DNA of 64,000 nucleotides from Arthrobacter sp. MAHUQ-56 (GTDB taxonomy: Bacteria; Actinomycetota; Actinomycetes; Actinomycetales; Micrococcaceae). Shown in pieces: positions 46,073-54,125 of the stretch. Location of the stretch: assembly GCF_019710585.1 (NCBI RefSeq), contig NZ_JAIFZQ010000022.1, positions 85,241-149,240 on the forward strand, written 5' to 3'. Every line of letters begins with the position of its first letter. The first letter of the stretch is position 1. The notes beneath the pieces are model-generated. The model was not told where the DNA came from, made no database searches, and saw only the letters and a list, made by a program, of their open reading frames with translations. A program made the translations under genes and the position numbers.

Positions 46073-47425
46073 TTATCGACTGCGGGCGGAGATGACTTGT
46101 TTGGTCATGGCGCCTGCGCTGCCGAGGTAGCCGGCGGGGTCGCAGAGTTGGGCAATGCGTTCTGCGCCGAGGTGCTGGACGAGTTCGGGGTGTGCAAGGA
46201 GTTCGGATTCGAGTGTGGTGTGGGTTTCGATGGCGGTTTTGCACGCGTCGTAGATGACGTGGTGTGCTTCCTGGCGGCCCAGGACCGGGGCGACGGCCAT
46301 CATGACGGCTTCGGCGACGATGAGTCCGCCGGTGATGGCGGTGTTTTCGCGCATCCGCTCTACGTTCACTTCCAGGCCGGAGAGCATGAATTCAGCCTGC
46401 GCGAGGGAGCTCGAGAGTAGCAGGAAGGACTCGGGAATGGTCGCCCATTCCAGGTGCCAGGGGCCGGTGGCGCGTTCGAAGTCCTGCACCATGGCGTCGA
46501 ACATGGTGGAGGATTTGTCGCGAAGCATTTTGGCTGCGGCGAGCATGAGTTCGCAGGAGATCGGGTTGCGTTTTTGCGGCATGGTGGAGCTCGCGCCGCG
46601 GCCTATGACGAACGGTTCGGCTGTTTCACCGTATTCGGAGGAGCACATCAGCATGACGTCCAGGGCGATCTTGCCCAGGGAACCGCCGATGTTGGCCAGC
46701 AGGGAAACCAGTTCTGCGAGGCCGTCGCGGGCGACGTGCCAGGTGATGTCTGGGTCGGTCAGACCGAGTTCCGCGGCCAAGGCAGCTCGGGTTTCGAGGC
46801 CTTCTGGTCCTTCGCCTAGGGAGGCGAGGGTGCCGGCGGCTCCGCCGAACTGGACCATGAGGTCGCGTTCCGCCGCTTGGGCCAGCCGGTCGGCCTGCCG
46901 GTCAAGGGAGGAAAGCCAGACGGCGCAGCGGTAGCCGAAGGTCACGGGCAGGGCGTGCTGCAGGTGGGTGCGGCCGGCGGCGAGAGTATTCACGTGGGTT
47001 TCTGCGAGCCTGGCCAACGCGGTCCGGACACCGTTGAGCTGTTCGGTGAGGAGGGTGATGCCTTCCTTGCACTGGAGCATGGTGGCGGTGTCCATGATGT
47101 CCTGGGTGGTCGCACCCCAGTGGATGTAGCGGCCGTCGTCACCGCACTGTTCGGAGAGTTGCTGGACGATGGGCAGGATGGGGTAGCCGACGATTTCGGT
47201 TTCGTGGCGGAGGCGTTCCTGGTCGAGTCCGGCGAAGTTGGCAGTTTCGGTGATGCGGGCTGCGGCGTCGGCCGGGATGAGTCCAACGTGGGCTTCGGCG
47301 CGGGCGAGGGCAGTTTCGGTGTCGATGATGCGGCTGACGTAGGCGTCATCGCTGAAAATGGCGCGCATGCGGGCGGTGCCGAACATGTCGCGGAAGAGCA
47401 GGGAGTCGTAAACGGTGGAGCTCAT
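46073..47425 (-). CDS. Fumarase/aspartase-superfamily lyase (PcaB/PurB-like)
   Basis: A 450-residue lyase with the superfamily blocks HWGATTQD (102-109), GRTHLQHALP (151-160) and the signature SSTMPQKRNP (279-288, catalytic serine loop). Annotation pipelines would call it 3-carboxy-cis,cis-muconate cycloisomerase or adenylosuccinate lyase, but no protocatechuate or purine genes are near. It is transcribed with a dicarboxylate/amino-acid symporter, so it may split an N-substituted aspartate or similar compound to fumarate; that is inference. Confidence 0.85.
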   Translation of the reverse strand: MSSTVYDSLLFRDMFGTARMRAIFSDDAYVSRIIDTETALARAEAHVGLIPADAAARITETANFAGLDQERLRHETEIVGYPILPIVQQLSEQCGDDGRYIHWGATTQDIMDTATMLQCKEGITLLTEQLNGVRTALARLAETHVNTLAAGRTHLQHALPVTFGYRCAVWLSSLDRQADRLAQAAERDLMVQFGGAAGTLASLGEGPEGLETRAALAAELGLTDPDITWHVARDGLAELVSLLANIGGSLGKIALDVMLMCSSEYGETAEPFVIGRGASSTMPQKRNPISCELMLAAAKMLRDKSSTMFDAMVQDFERATGPWHLEWATIPESFLLLSSSLAQAEFMLSGLEVNVERMRENTAITGGLIVAEAVMMAVAPVLGRQEAHHVIYDACKTAIETHTTLESELLAHPELVQHLGAERIAQLCDPAGYLGSAGAMTKQVISARSR

Positions 47426-47435
47426 GGGTGGTCCT

Positions 47436-48854
47436 TTATTTCGTGGAGGCGGTCGAGACGATTTCGGGGGTGCCGCTGGTGGCTAAGGCTGGGGTTTCAG
47501 CGGCGATGCCGTGCCCGGTAGGGGAAGCTGCTTCCAAGGTTTCCTGGCGGTCCATTTCGGCGAAGAACGCTGCTGGGTCGGCCAGGGCACGGCGGACCTT
47601 CTGGACGTCCATTTCCTTGGTCATCTTGGAGACAACGATGGTGGCCACGACATTGCCGAAGGTGTTGCAGAAGGCGGTTGCCATGGACATGAACCGGTAG
47701 ACGCCGAAGAGGATCGCGACGCCTTCCAGCGGGAGGTATCCGGTGGCGGCCACAGTGGAAGCAAAGACGACATAGGTGCCGCCGGAGACAGTGGCTGCAC
47801 CCTTGGAGGTCAGCAGCATGATGGCCATCAGGCCCAGCTGCTCGCCCAGTCCCATGTGAACGCCGAAGGCGTTGGCCAGGAAGATGGTGCAGATCGACAT
47901 GTAAAGCGAGGTGCCGTCAAGGTTGAAGGCGTAGCCGGTGGGAACCACGAGTCCGACGCTCTGCTTGGAGCAGCCCATGGCGGTGAGTTTCTTCAGCAGT
48001 CCGGGCAGAGCCGATTCGGAGGACGCGGTGCCGAGCACGAGGGACATTTCGACCTTCACGAAGCGCAGGATGCGGAAGACGTTGAACCCTGCGATCAGGC
48101 AGACCAGGCCGAGGACCACGGTGATGAACAGGGCGACGACGGCCCAGTATTCGAGGACCAGCTGGGCGAGCGCAATCAGCATGGCGCTGCCGTTGGTGCC
48201 GACAGAGTAGGCGATGGCACCGAAGGCGCCGATGGGTGCGAGCTTCATGATCACGTTGATGAAGCCGAAGAAGGCCTCGGAGACGGTGTCGAGGCCGCCC
48301 TGGATCTTGCCCAGGACTGCGGGCTTGAGGGTCAGGAGGCCGGCGCCGAAGATCACGGCGAGGATGACGACCTGCAGCAGCTGTCCGGACGTGAAGGCAC
48401 CGAAGAAGTTCTCCGGGAAGATGCCCTTCAGGAACCCGGCAAAGGAGTGGTCGCCGTCCGTGGCCGGAGGCTTGCCGCTATTAGCGGTGAGTGCGCCGGC
48501 ACCTTCGCCGACATGGAGCAGGTTAGCGGCAAGAAGTCCAAGGGCGAGTGCGATGGTCGAGACCACTTCGAAGTAGATCAGGGCGGAGAACCCGATCCTG
48601 CTTGCCTGCTTGAGGTTGCCGGCCGAGAGGATGCCCAGCACCACGGTCAGGAAGACCAGCGGGGCGATACCTGCCTTGATCAGAGCCAGGAAGAGATCCC
48701 CGACAATCTTGAGCTGGGCCGAGAAGCCGGGGAAGGCAAAGCCCACGATGATACCCAGGGCCATGGCAATCATGACCTGCGCGCCCAGGCCCCGGTACCA
48801 GGCTTTCTTTGGCCGGGGAACTGCTGATTCCAGGAGCTGTTCTTGCGACTTCAT
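47436..48854 (-). CDS. Dicarboxylate/amino acid:cation symporter (DAACS)
   Basis: A 472-residue polytopic symporter of the GltP/DctA family. The first helix, the serine-rich region TASSESALPGLLKKL, the GYAFNLDGTSLYMSICTIFLANAFGVHM motif and the SKGAATVSGGTYVVFASTV segment are clear. It imports dicarboxylates or acidic amino acids with H+ or Na+. The gene precedes the lyase gene by 10 bases on the same strand, and its promoter region carries two TGTCTAGACA palindromes that probably bind the GntR regulator encoded just upstream. Confidence 0.92.
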   Translation of the reverse strand: MKSQEQLLESAVPRPKKAWYRGLGAQVMIAMALGIIVGFAFPGFSAQLKIVGDLFLALIKAGIAPLVFLTVVLGILSAGNLKQASRIGFSALIYFEVVSTIALALGLLAANLLHVGEGAGALTANSGKPPATDGDHSFAGFLKGIFPENFFGAFTSGQLLQVVILAVIFGAGLLTLKPAVLGKIQGGLDTVSEAFFGFINVIMKLAPIGAFGAIAYSVGTNGSAMLIALAQLVLEYWAVVALFITVVLGLVCLIAGFNVFRILRFVKVEMSLVLGTASSESALPGLLKKLTAMGCSKQSVGLVVPTGYAFNLDGTSLYMSICTIFLANAFGVHMGLGEQLGLMAIMLLTSKGAATVSGGTYVVFASTVAATGYLPLEGVAILFGVYRFMSMATAFCNTFGNVVATIVVSKMTKEMDVQKVRRALADPAAFFAEMDRQETLEAASPTGHGIAAETPALATSGTPEIVSTASTK

Positions 48855-48866
48855 TGACGCCTCACT

Positions 48867-48893
48867 TGTCTAGACACATTTTCTGTCTAGACA
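48867..48893. promoter_or_regulatory. Two TGTCTAGACA operators upstream of the symporter gene
   Basis: Perfect palindromes at 48867-48876 and 48884-48893 are spaced 17 bases centre to centre. A related copy GTCTAGAC lies at 49718-49725 just upstream of the GntR gene. This fits repression of both promoters by the HutC-type regulator. Confidence 0.65.
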
Positions 48894-48957
48894 AATGTGA
48901 GGCATGTCATGGCGTTATGTCAAGGCCGGTTTTGCAGCAGCCGACCGAGAGGCGGTT

Positions 48958-49680
48958 CTAGCCGCGCTCGAGGACTGATTCGTAGACGAAGCGGGTGGCC
49001 GGGTGTGTGCTGATCGCGACAGCAAGGATCCCGCCGTCGGCATCGATATAACGCCTCGTCAGCCGCAGGGCCACGGAGCCGGGTATTTCCCCCAACGCCT
49101 TGGCAGCTTCCTCGTCCAGTACGGTTGCTTTGATCTGCTGCAGAACCCGGATGACTTGGCGGCCGGTGCGCTCGGCGATTAGATCAGCGACGAGCCGGTC
49201 ACTGTCCTTGAGTTCCCCCTGAATGAGGGGTGCATCCGCGGGAGAAATATAGACCTTTGCCCAGGACGCCGGCCGGCCGCCCTCCGCAGGATCCCGTCGG
49301 GTTGATGTGATGACTGTGCGCACCGTACCTTCGGGCAGTCCCAGCTCATCAGCCAAAGGGCCGTCAACAGCCACCTCTTCGACGGAGAGGATGGTGCGCT
49401 CAGCCGTCCGCCCATACTGCGCCAATTCCTCGATCGAGGAGAGCTTTGTGTGGAATTCCTGCACCGGCTGGAGCCTGACAACCCGCGTACCCTGGCCCTT
49501 GCGCCTGGCAATCAGGCCGGCATCCTCAAGTTGCCTGAGCGCCGCACGGAGCGTTTCCCGAGACACCCCATACTTGGATGCGAGTTCCGGCTCGGACGCA
49601 AGGAAGGCGCCCACCTCCCACTGCCCTTCGGCGATCCGGGCCTGCAGATCCTCAGCGATCGTTACGTACCTGGCCGCCAC
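48958..49680 (-). CDS. GntR/HutC-family (UTRA) transcriptional regulator
   Basis: A 240-residue repressor-type protein with an N-terminal winged helix (YGVSRETLRAALRQLEDAGLIARRKGQGTRV) and a UTRA ligand-binding domain (about 75-235). It lies upstream of the symporter/lyase operon in the same orientation. TGTCTAGACA-type palindromes occur in front of both transcription units, so it probably senses the imported acid or its breakdown product. Confidence 0.9.
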   Translation of the reverse strand: MAARYVTIAEDLQARIAEGQWEVGAFLASEPELASKYGVSRETLRAALRQLEDAGLIARRKGQGTRVVRLQPVQEFHTKLSSIEELAQYGRTAERTILSVEEVAVDGPLADELGLPEGTVRTVITSTRRDPAEGGRPASWAKVYISPADAPLIQGELKDSDRLVADLIAERTGRQVIRVLQQIKATVLDEEAAKALGEIPGSVALRLTRRYIDADGGILAVAISTHPATRFVYESVLERG

Positions 49681-49717
49681 GGCAATCCATCCTTTCCAGA
49701 CTCAATCTCTCAAACAA

Positions 49718-49725
49718 GTCTAGAC
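49718..49725. promoter_or_regulatory. GTCTAGAC operator upstream of the GntR gene
   Basis: It matches the core of the two palindromes at 48867 and 48884 and lies about 40 bases from the regulator's start, as expected for autoregulation. Confidence 0.5.
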
Positions 49726-49790
49726 AGGTTGCGTGTAATGCAGTCGCCACTAAGCGAAGGTGTTCAGGAACCCCCGGTGACAATGGTTGG

Positions 49791-49811
49791 GTCAATAACG
49801 ACCGTTTCTGA
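49791..49811 (+). repeat. Res-like motif upstream of the serine recombinase
   Basis: GTCAATAACGACCGTTTCTG starts here. Related copies are at 45708 and 45806. Its place about 80 bases before the recombinase frame is where a resolvase binding site would be expected. The inner AACGACCGTT is nearly palindromic. Confidence 0.5.
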
Positions 49812-49840
49812 CCTCTCCACGGCATGCCTTCGCGAAATGA

Positions 49841-50440
49841 AGAAAATGCACTCATATCCTTGGTCAAAACTGGTTTGGGTATGCGCGGGTAAGTACCCGC
49901 GGGCAATCGCTGGATTCCCAGGTGGATGCACTCGTCGCCGCAGGGGCAGTGCGCGTGTTTCAGGAGTACGCCTCCGGCGCCACCCAGGCAAGGACGCGCT
50001 GGAAGGAATGCCTTGATTACCTACAGCCCGGGAACGTCCTGGCAGTCACTGATCTAACGAGGCTGGGCCGTAGCACTGCGGATTTGGCCGATATCGTAAC
50101 GGTGCTAGGACAGCGGGGGATAGGTTTCCGCTCTCTCGCTGAACCCTGGCTCGATACAACGAGCGCACACGGCAAGCTCATTTTTGACATGTTCGCCTCC
50201 CTGGCTGAGTACGAGCGGTCCCGGCTTTCCGAACGGACGAAGGACGGTCTAGCGGCGGCCAAAGCACGAGGGCGACTTGGCGGCCGCCCTCGAACGATGA
50301 CTCCTTCGAAAACGGAGGCCGCCCGGCAGCTGCGCAGCCAGGGAAAGACTCTCAATGAGACCGCGCAGATACTCAGCGTCAGCGTCTCTTCATTAACTCG
50401 CGCCCTCAGCCGCTCGGATATCGTCGAGGTGCTCCACTAG
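49841..50440 (+). pseudogene. Serine recombinase (resolvase/invertase) with disrupted or unusual start
   Basis: The frame encodes GYARVSTRGQSLDSQVDAL (catalytic serine in VST, from 49877), DLTRLGRS, the FDMFASLAEYERSRLSERT E-helix and a C-terminal HTH (TLNETAQILSVSVSSLTRAL), so it is a small DNA resolvase/invertase. The catalytic-serine part has no ATG, GTG or TTG in frame. The only upstream ATGs (49837, 49846) are in another frame, and GTG 49922 would start after the serine. Either one base was lost or gained near 49870, or a rare start (ATC 49856) is used. Its 3' end overlaps the convergent 50393 gene. Confidence 0.7.
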
Positions 50441-50935
50441 TTCCCTGTGGCCCTCCTGTATAAGGCGCTCTGTGTCTTCGAGGGTGAGATGGTCGATATG
50501 CCATCCAAGTAGGCGCCGGCGGATATCGAGCATCGCATCTACTGCATGCCCCCGGTCCGGGGCATGAGCAGCGTCTTCAACGTAACTTCGACATGTATCG
50601 GCCAAGTGGTCTGCAGAGCACCGGGTAGAGAGTCGGAATAGTGAGCGTGTTACAGCAGCAGTGGTGGGGTTCTTCTCGCTCCGGACATCCTCCATGTATT
50701 GGTCGATGGCGTCACTGATGTCTTCGATGGTCTCGCCTCGGACAGCACGCGCTGACGCTCCGTTATCCTCGAGGCGTTTTTCGTGTTCATACTGGCGGCT
50801 CTCATGGCGCTCAGCTGCGTGAGCACGAATTTGTTGACGCCCAGCTTTGAGCGTCACTTGAGCAGTAACGAGTGCTATTCCTAGGGGCATCGCGACTGTT
50901 TTAAGAATGTCGACGAGTGAGGCGAGCAGTTCCAT
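50393..50935 (-). CDS. Hypothetical membrane-anchored helical protein
   Basis: A 180-residue protein with one N-terminal membrane helix (about 8-28) followed by a basic, coiled-coil-like helix (GRQQIRAHAAERHESRQYEHEKRLE) and a mostly helical domain. No family is recognised. Its tail overlaps the recombinase 3' end by 48 bases on the opposite strand. Its start lies about 215 bases from the divergent sigma-factor gene. Confidence 0.6.
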   Translation of the reverse strand: MELLASLVDILKTVAMPLGIALVTAQVTLKAGRQQIRAHAAERHESRQYEHEKRLEDNGASARAVRGETIEDISDAIDQYMEDVRSEKNPTTAAVTRSLFRLSTRCSADHLADTCRSYVEDAAHAPDRGHAVDAMLDIRRRLLGWHIDHLTLEDTERLIQEGHRELVEHLDDIRAAEGAS

Positions 50936-51150
50936 TGCTCGATGCTCTCGTACCGGGTGCTTGCAGATGCTTCAACGCGCCGTCGGCGCTCAGCACAGGC
51001 AGAAGTGCGACGCCACTTCGCCGCCCTAGTCGTAATTATGTTTCGACCACTCAGCCGCTAACGCGTAACGTGCCGTTCTCGTCTACCTCGCACAACTAGT
51101 CTTCGGAGGGTTAGCCTCGTTTCGTGAAGTCCTGATCGGCAAGGGAGAAA

Positions 51151-51747
51151 ATGGATCCACGACAAGATGTGGTTTCAGAAGCAGACGTATCAACGGTTTC
51201 CCTTGACGTCGCCGCCGTCTTCCTGAAGCACCGTGAAGCGATGTACAGAGTTGCCTACGCCATGCTCCGCACCGACCACCACAACCAAGCCGTGGACGTG
51301 ATTGGAGAGGTGATGGTTGCGATTCTCAAAAATCCGCCCGACTCCGTTGGGAATTGGGAGGCGTACCTGGTCCGGGCTGTTCAGAACAAGATCCGGGACC
51401 TGTGGAAGTCAGCCGCCCACCGTCACGAGCAGCTCTTGCTCGCCGAAGCCACGCCGACGGAGGGTGACCGACTTGGCGGTGACGAAGTCGAGGACGACCC
51501 GGCCTCCGAAGTCGTGGAACTACTCAGTCGACAGCAGACCGTGCAGACAGTGCGGGCGGCTATGGCTGAGATGGAAGCTTGGGATCCGCAGGCAGCCTAT
51601 GTGTTGTGGCAATGCGCGGGGCTGGAGCGGTCCTCCCAGCAAGTAGCCGACGAACTCGGCATATCGGGTTCGAGGGTTAGGCAGATTGCATCGAAGGCGA
51701 GAAAGAAATTGATAAGCCTCCTGGAGGCCAAGGAGCTGCACTTATGA
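51151..51747 (+). CDS. ECF-type RNA polymerase sigma factor
   Basis: A 198-residue sigma-70-family protein. Region 2 (AVFLKHREAMYRVAYAMLRTDHHNQAVDVIGEVMV, with the core-binding and -10-melting helices) and region 4 (SSQQVADELGISGSRVRQIASKARKKL, HTH for the -35 element) are recognisable. It is the first gene of the ubiquitin-like operon, ribosome site AAGGGAG, and overlaps the next gene by 4 bases. It likely directs transcription of this operon in response to stress. Confidence 0.85.
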   Translation: MDPRQDVVSEADVSTVSLDVAAVFLKHREAMYRVAYAMLRTDHHNQAVDVIGEVMVAILKNPPDSVGNWEAYLVRAVQNKIRDLWKSAAHRHEQLLLAEATPTEGDRLGGDEVEDDPASEVVELLSRQQTVQTVRAAMAEMEAWDPQAAYVLWQCAGLERSSQQVADELGISGSRVRQIASKARKKLISLLEAKELHL

Positions 51748-52412
51748 ACGAAGAGACAGATCGACTCTTGGAGCGATTGCTGGAGGCGCCACCTGGCCCG
51801 CAGCGTGAGCAGATACTTGCCCGGATTGACGCTAATCGCCGCGAAGAAGCTCTGAAGCTGCTTGATGCTGGAGATTTGGTCTGGGAAGCCGCACACAGCG
51901 CGCCTCCCTTAGAAAAGGACCCAGTGGCGGCGATGCTGGGCGTGGTTCCAGATCCGAACTTTCAGCTCGACGCAAAGGCACTTGCGCGAGCCTGCAAGAC
52001 AAGCCGCGTTAAGCCCACTGCGTTGGCGAGCCGCCTTAATGCGCGCGGTTGGAAGATTGATGCCTCCGATGTCTTCCGGTGGCAAACACGTCCCGCACCG
52101 GACGTCCCGCCGGCTCTGATCAAGGCGATAGCGGAGGAAGTGCACAGTGAGCCCGAACGCCTTGTGGCTCGCTCTCAGCCACAGCGAACCGCGCTCGTGG
52201 AGGTAGCCGAGAACATCGCCGCTTCTCCACGATTCCGTGACCTCGTTCAACGATTTGCCACCATACGGCAGATCTCCGTGGAGATGGCGGAATCGGCCAT
52301 GAAGTCACGCATGCTGGCCACAGTTCACCGCGGGGACATGCCCGATCAGGAGCAGATGCTGGCCTCGCTGGAGTCACTCGTTCATGCGTTGGAGACAGAA
52401 CAGGACAGATGA
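51744..52412 (+). CDS. HTH-like/regulatory protein of the ubiquitin-like operon
   Basis: A 222-residue soluble protein. A helical N-terminus (EETDRLLERLLEAPPGPQ) is followed by a central XRE-like segment (LARACKTSRVKPTALASRLNARGWKIDASDVFRW, about 73-106) and a C-terminal helical tail. Wedged by 4-base overlaps between a sigma factor and an ImmA/IrrE protease, it could be an anti-sigma or repressor protein that the protease cleaves. No family is recognised with certainty. Confidence 0.65.
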   Translation: MNEETDRLLERLLEAPPGPQREQILARIDANRREEALKLLDAGDLVWEAAHSAPPLEKDPVAAMLGVVPDPNFQLDAKALARACKTSRVKPTALASRLNARGWKIDASDVFRWQTRPAPDVPPALIKAIAEEVHSEPERLVARSQPQRTALVEVAENIAASPRFRDLVQRFATIRQISVEMAESAMKSRMLATVHRGDMPDQEQMLASLESLVHALETEQDR

Positions 52413-53440
52413 GAACACTGGAGGAGTGCGTTGAAGCAGCACTGTCGATACTCACACAGAAGATCCGCGTGGAGTTCGCTGCAGATCCCAAAACGGTCCT
52501 CCGGGACGGACTAGGGCTAAAGGTTCGGCACGCAGAACACCTCAGCGATCAGCGCGGCGATGGCGGAGCATGCGACGGCGTCTCCTTTTTAAGGGACGGA
52601 GTGATCCTTTATGCCCCGACTCCCCAGAGCCGCCGGGAGAACTTCACCTTGGCGCACGAACTAGGTCACTGGCTAATTGATCAGACCCCGGCTATTTACG
52701 ACTGGCTTTTTGAGCAGGCTGATCCTAACCAGGAACTCGAGACGATCTGCGACCGCATTGCCCAACGGCTGCTTCTTGGCGAATCCGACATCGACCAGGT
52801 CCTGGGAGGCTCCGCCGTACAGGCCCGGCACGTCCTCGAGCTCTATGAACGGAGCAACGCCAGCCTGCCGGCATGTGCCATCGCTCTTGCCTCGAGGCTT
52901 TCCGGAGTCGGCGCCGTCCTAATCATCGAAGCCGACCCAGATCTCGGCTCGGCGGTCGTAGGCTATGCGAGCGTCCATCCCGATCCTGAACGGGGCTGGC
53001 CGAAGGTTTACCCCTGGCCGGGCCAGTCTGTCCCGCCTGGCCACCCACTCCGAAGCATTCGCGCCGGAGGATTTATACGTCGGCGCAGCTTCTGGGCGAT
53101 GCCGTGGGGCCTATCAGCCGACTTTTACCTGGACGCTGTCGAGGTGCGCGGCCGTTGGGTGGTAGTGATGGCGGACACCGATCTCTGGGGTGCCGAAAGG
53201 TTTCACCCAGTGGCACCACGCGAGTTCGACCAACGGCCTGAACGAGAAGTGAACTGCTGCGGGCTGACACAGCGGGTTCGCGGGTTCCCCTGCTCGAAGT
53301 GTCACCAGGTGTCCTGCCGCGCTTGCAGAAAGTGCCGCTGCGACCGGCAGGATGACGAGCTGGTTATGTGTGGGGGCGGCTGCTTCTTGAAGTTCAGGCC
53401 AAGCCTACTCGTCAAGGGCCTATGCGAGGAGTGTCGCTAA
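52409..53440 (+). CDS. ImmA/IrrE metallopeptidase with cysteine-rich C-terminus
   Basis: A 343-residue protein. The N-terminal zinc-protease domain has HELGH (83-87, in FTLAHELGHWLIDQT) and downstream acidic residues (NQELETICDRIAQRLL). The middle is a GAF-like or DUF955-associated region. The last 70 residues contain about a dozen cysteines (CCGLTQ, CSKCHQVSCRACRKCRC, CGGGC, CEEC) likely binding zinc. The IrrE branch of this family activates stress responses by cleaving a repressor. Location in the operon suggests cleavage of the 51744 product. Confidence 0.83.
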   Translation: MRTLEECVEAALSILTQKIRVEFAADPKTVLRDGLGLKVRHAEHLSDQRGDGGACDGVSFLRDGVILYAPTPQSRRENFTLAHELGHWLIDQTPAIYDWLFEQADPNQELETICDRIAQRLLLGESDIDQVLGGSAVQARHVLELYERSNASLPACAIALASRLSGVGAVLIIEADPDLGSAVVGYASVHPDPERGWPKVYPWPGQSVPPGHPLRSIRAGGFIRRRSFWAMPWGLSADFYLDAVEVRGRWVVVMADTDLWGAERFHPVAPREFDQRPEREVNCCGLTQRVRGFPCSKCHQVSCRACRKCRCDRQDDELVMCGGGCFLKFRPSLLVKGLCEECR

Positions 53441-53524
53441 CACCCTAGGGGACTGTCTCGTCTACTTGCTGAGAGGACGCCGGAGAGAGGCTTCGGCGGC
53501 TCGAAAACAGCAAGGAGAAAAGTC

Positions 53525-53764
53525 ATGACCACTGAAAAGAAGCCGAACGGAACCGTCACCTTCAGTGTGGACAATGTCGAATTCAGGGTAGATGCCAAGC
53601 ACCAGACCGCTGGTTCCATCCTCGCCCTCGCTGGGTTGGACGCGACGATGTACGAGCTGGCCAAGCTGCACGGCGACGGCGCGGCCTACAAAGCGGAGCA
53701 GCAGGTAATCGTCCATGAGGGCGATGCCTTCATTACCGTGCGCACCAGCGCTCCGGTTGCCTGA
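53525..53764 (+). CDS. Bacterial ubiquitin-like protein (multiubiquitin-type beta-grasp)
   Basis: A 79-residue small protein with a beta-grasp pattern: VTFSVDNVEFRVDAKHQTAGSI, LAGLDATMYELAKLHGDG and VIVHEGDAFITVRTSAP. This is the multiubiquitin-domain pattern seen in bacterial Ubl operons, in a single-domain form. The C-terminus ends SAPVA, not a di-glycine. Ribosome site AAGGAGA. It is followed after 10 bases by an E2-like gene and then a JAB-E1 fusion, so it is the modifier of a conjugation pathway. Whether its C-terminus is processed is unknown. Confidence 0.82.
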   Translation: MTTEKKPNGTVTFSVDNVEFRVDAKHQTAGSILALAGLDATMYELAKLHGDGAAYKAEQQVIVHEGDAFITVRTSAPVA

Positions 53765-53774
53765 GGAGGAAGCG

Positions 53775-54125
53775 ATGGAGCACGGGATCAACGCCATGAT
53801 GAAGTCTCTCGAAGCGCTCGGCGCCATGCCCGTGCTCCGTCACGGGCTACTCACATACACCGTAAAACCCAACCACGGAGCCTGGGCCGACCAGCAGGTC
53901 CAGACCGGGGTCGCCGAGGCTGAAGCACAGCTATGGCCTGCAACTCCGCCACACTGGGTGCATATCCCAGAAGAAGTCGTGATCCCCGGGTCAAATACAC
54001 AGCCCTCCACGCATCCCCGTTGGCTCGGGCACTCCCGCGACATCCAAAGCTGGGCCCAAGAGGTCAACCACGGTCTGGCGTGGCTCTCCCACGTACGTAG
54101 CGTTTTGGCCGGAGCAACGTCGTGA
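53775..54125 (+). CDS. E2-like protein of bacterial Ubl system, lacking cysteine
   Basis: A 116-residue protein. The region PPHWVHIPEEVVIPGSNTQ followed by LGHSRDIQSWAQ and LAWLSHVRSVL matches bacterial E2/UBC-like (Prok-E2 type) proteins of Ubl operons. The protein contains no cysteine at all, so it cannot form the classical thioester. Serine, or a purely scaffolding role, must be considered. ATG 53775 follows GAGGAGGAAGCG; the longer frame from 53715 runs through the Ubl gene and is rejected. It overlaps the E1 gene by 4 bases. Confidence 0.72.
   Translation: MEHGINAMMKSLEALGAMPVLRHGLLTYTVKPNHGAWADQQVQTGVAEAEAQLWPATPPHWVHIPEEVVIPGSNTQPSTHPRWLGHSRDIQSWAQEVNHGLAWLSHVRSVLAGATS

Noticed and set aside
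46073..47425. Naming the lyase pcaB or purB
   Set aside because: Superfamily motifs are clear, but no protocatechuate or purine genes are nearby and the symporter context suggests another substrate.
53715..53774. N-terminal extension of the E2-like protein
   Set aside because: It overlaps the Ubl gene in another frame, whereas ATG 53775 has GAGGAGG and begins the conserved part.
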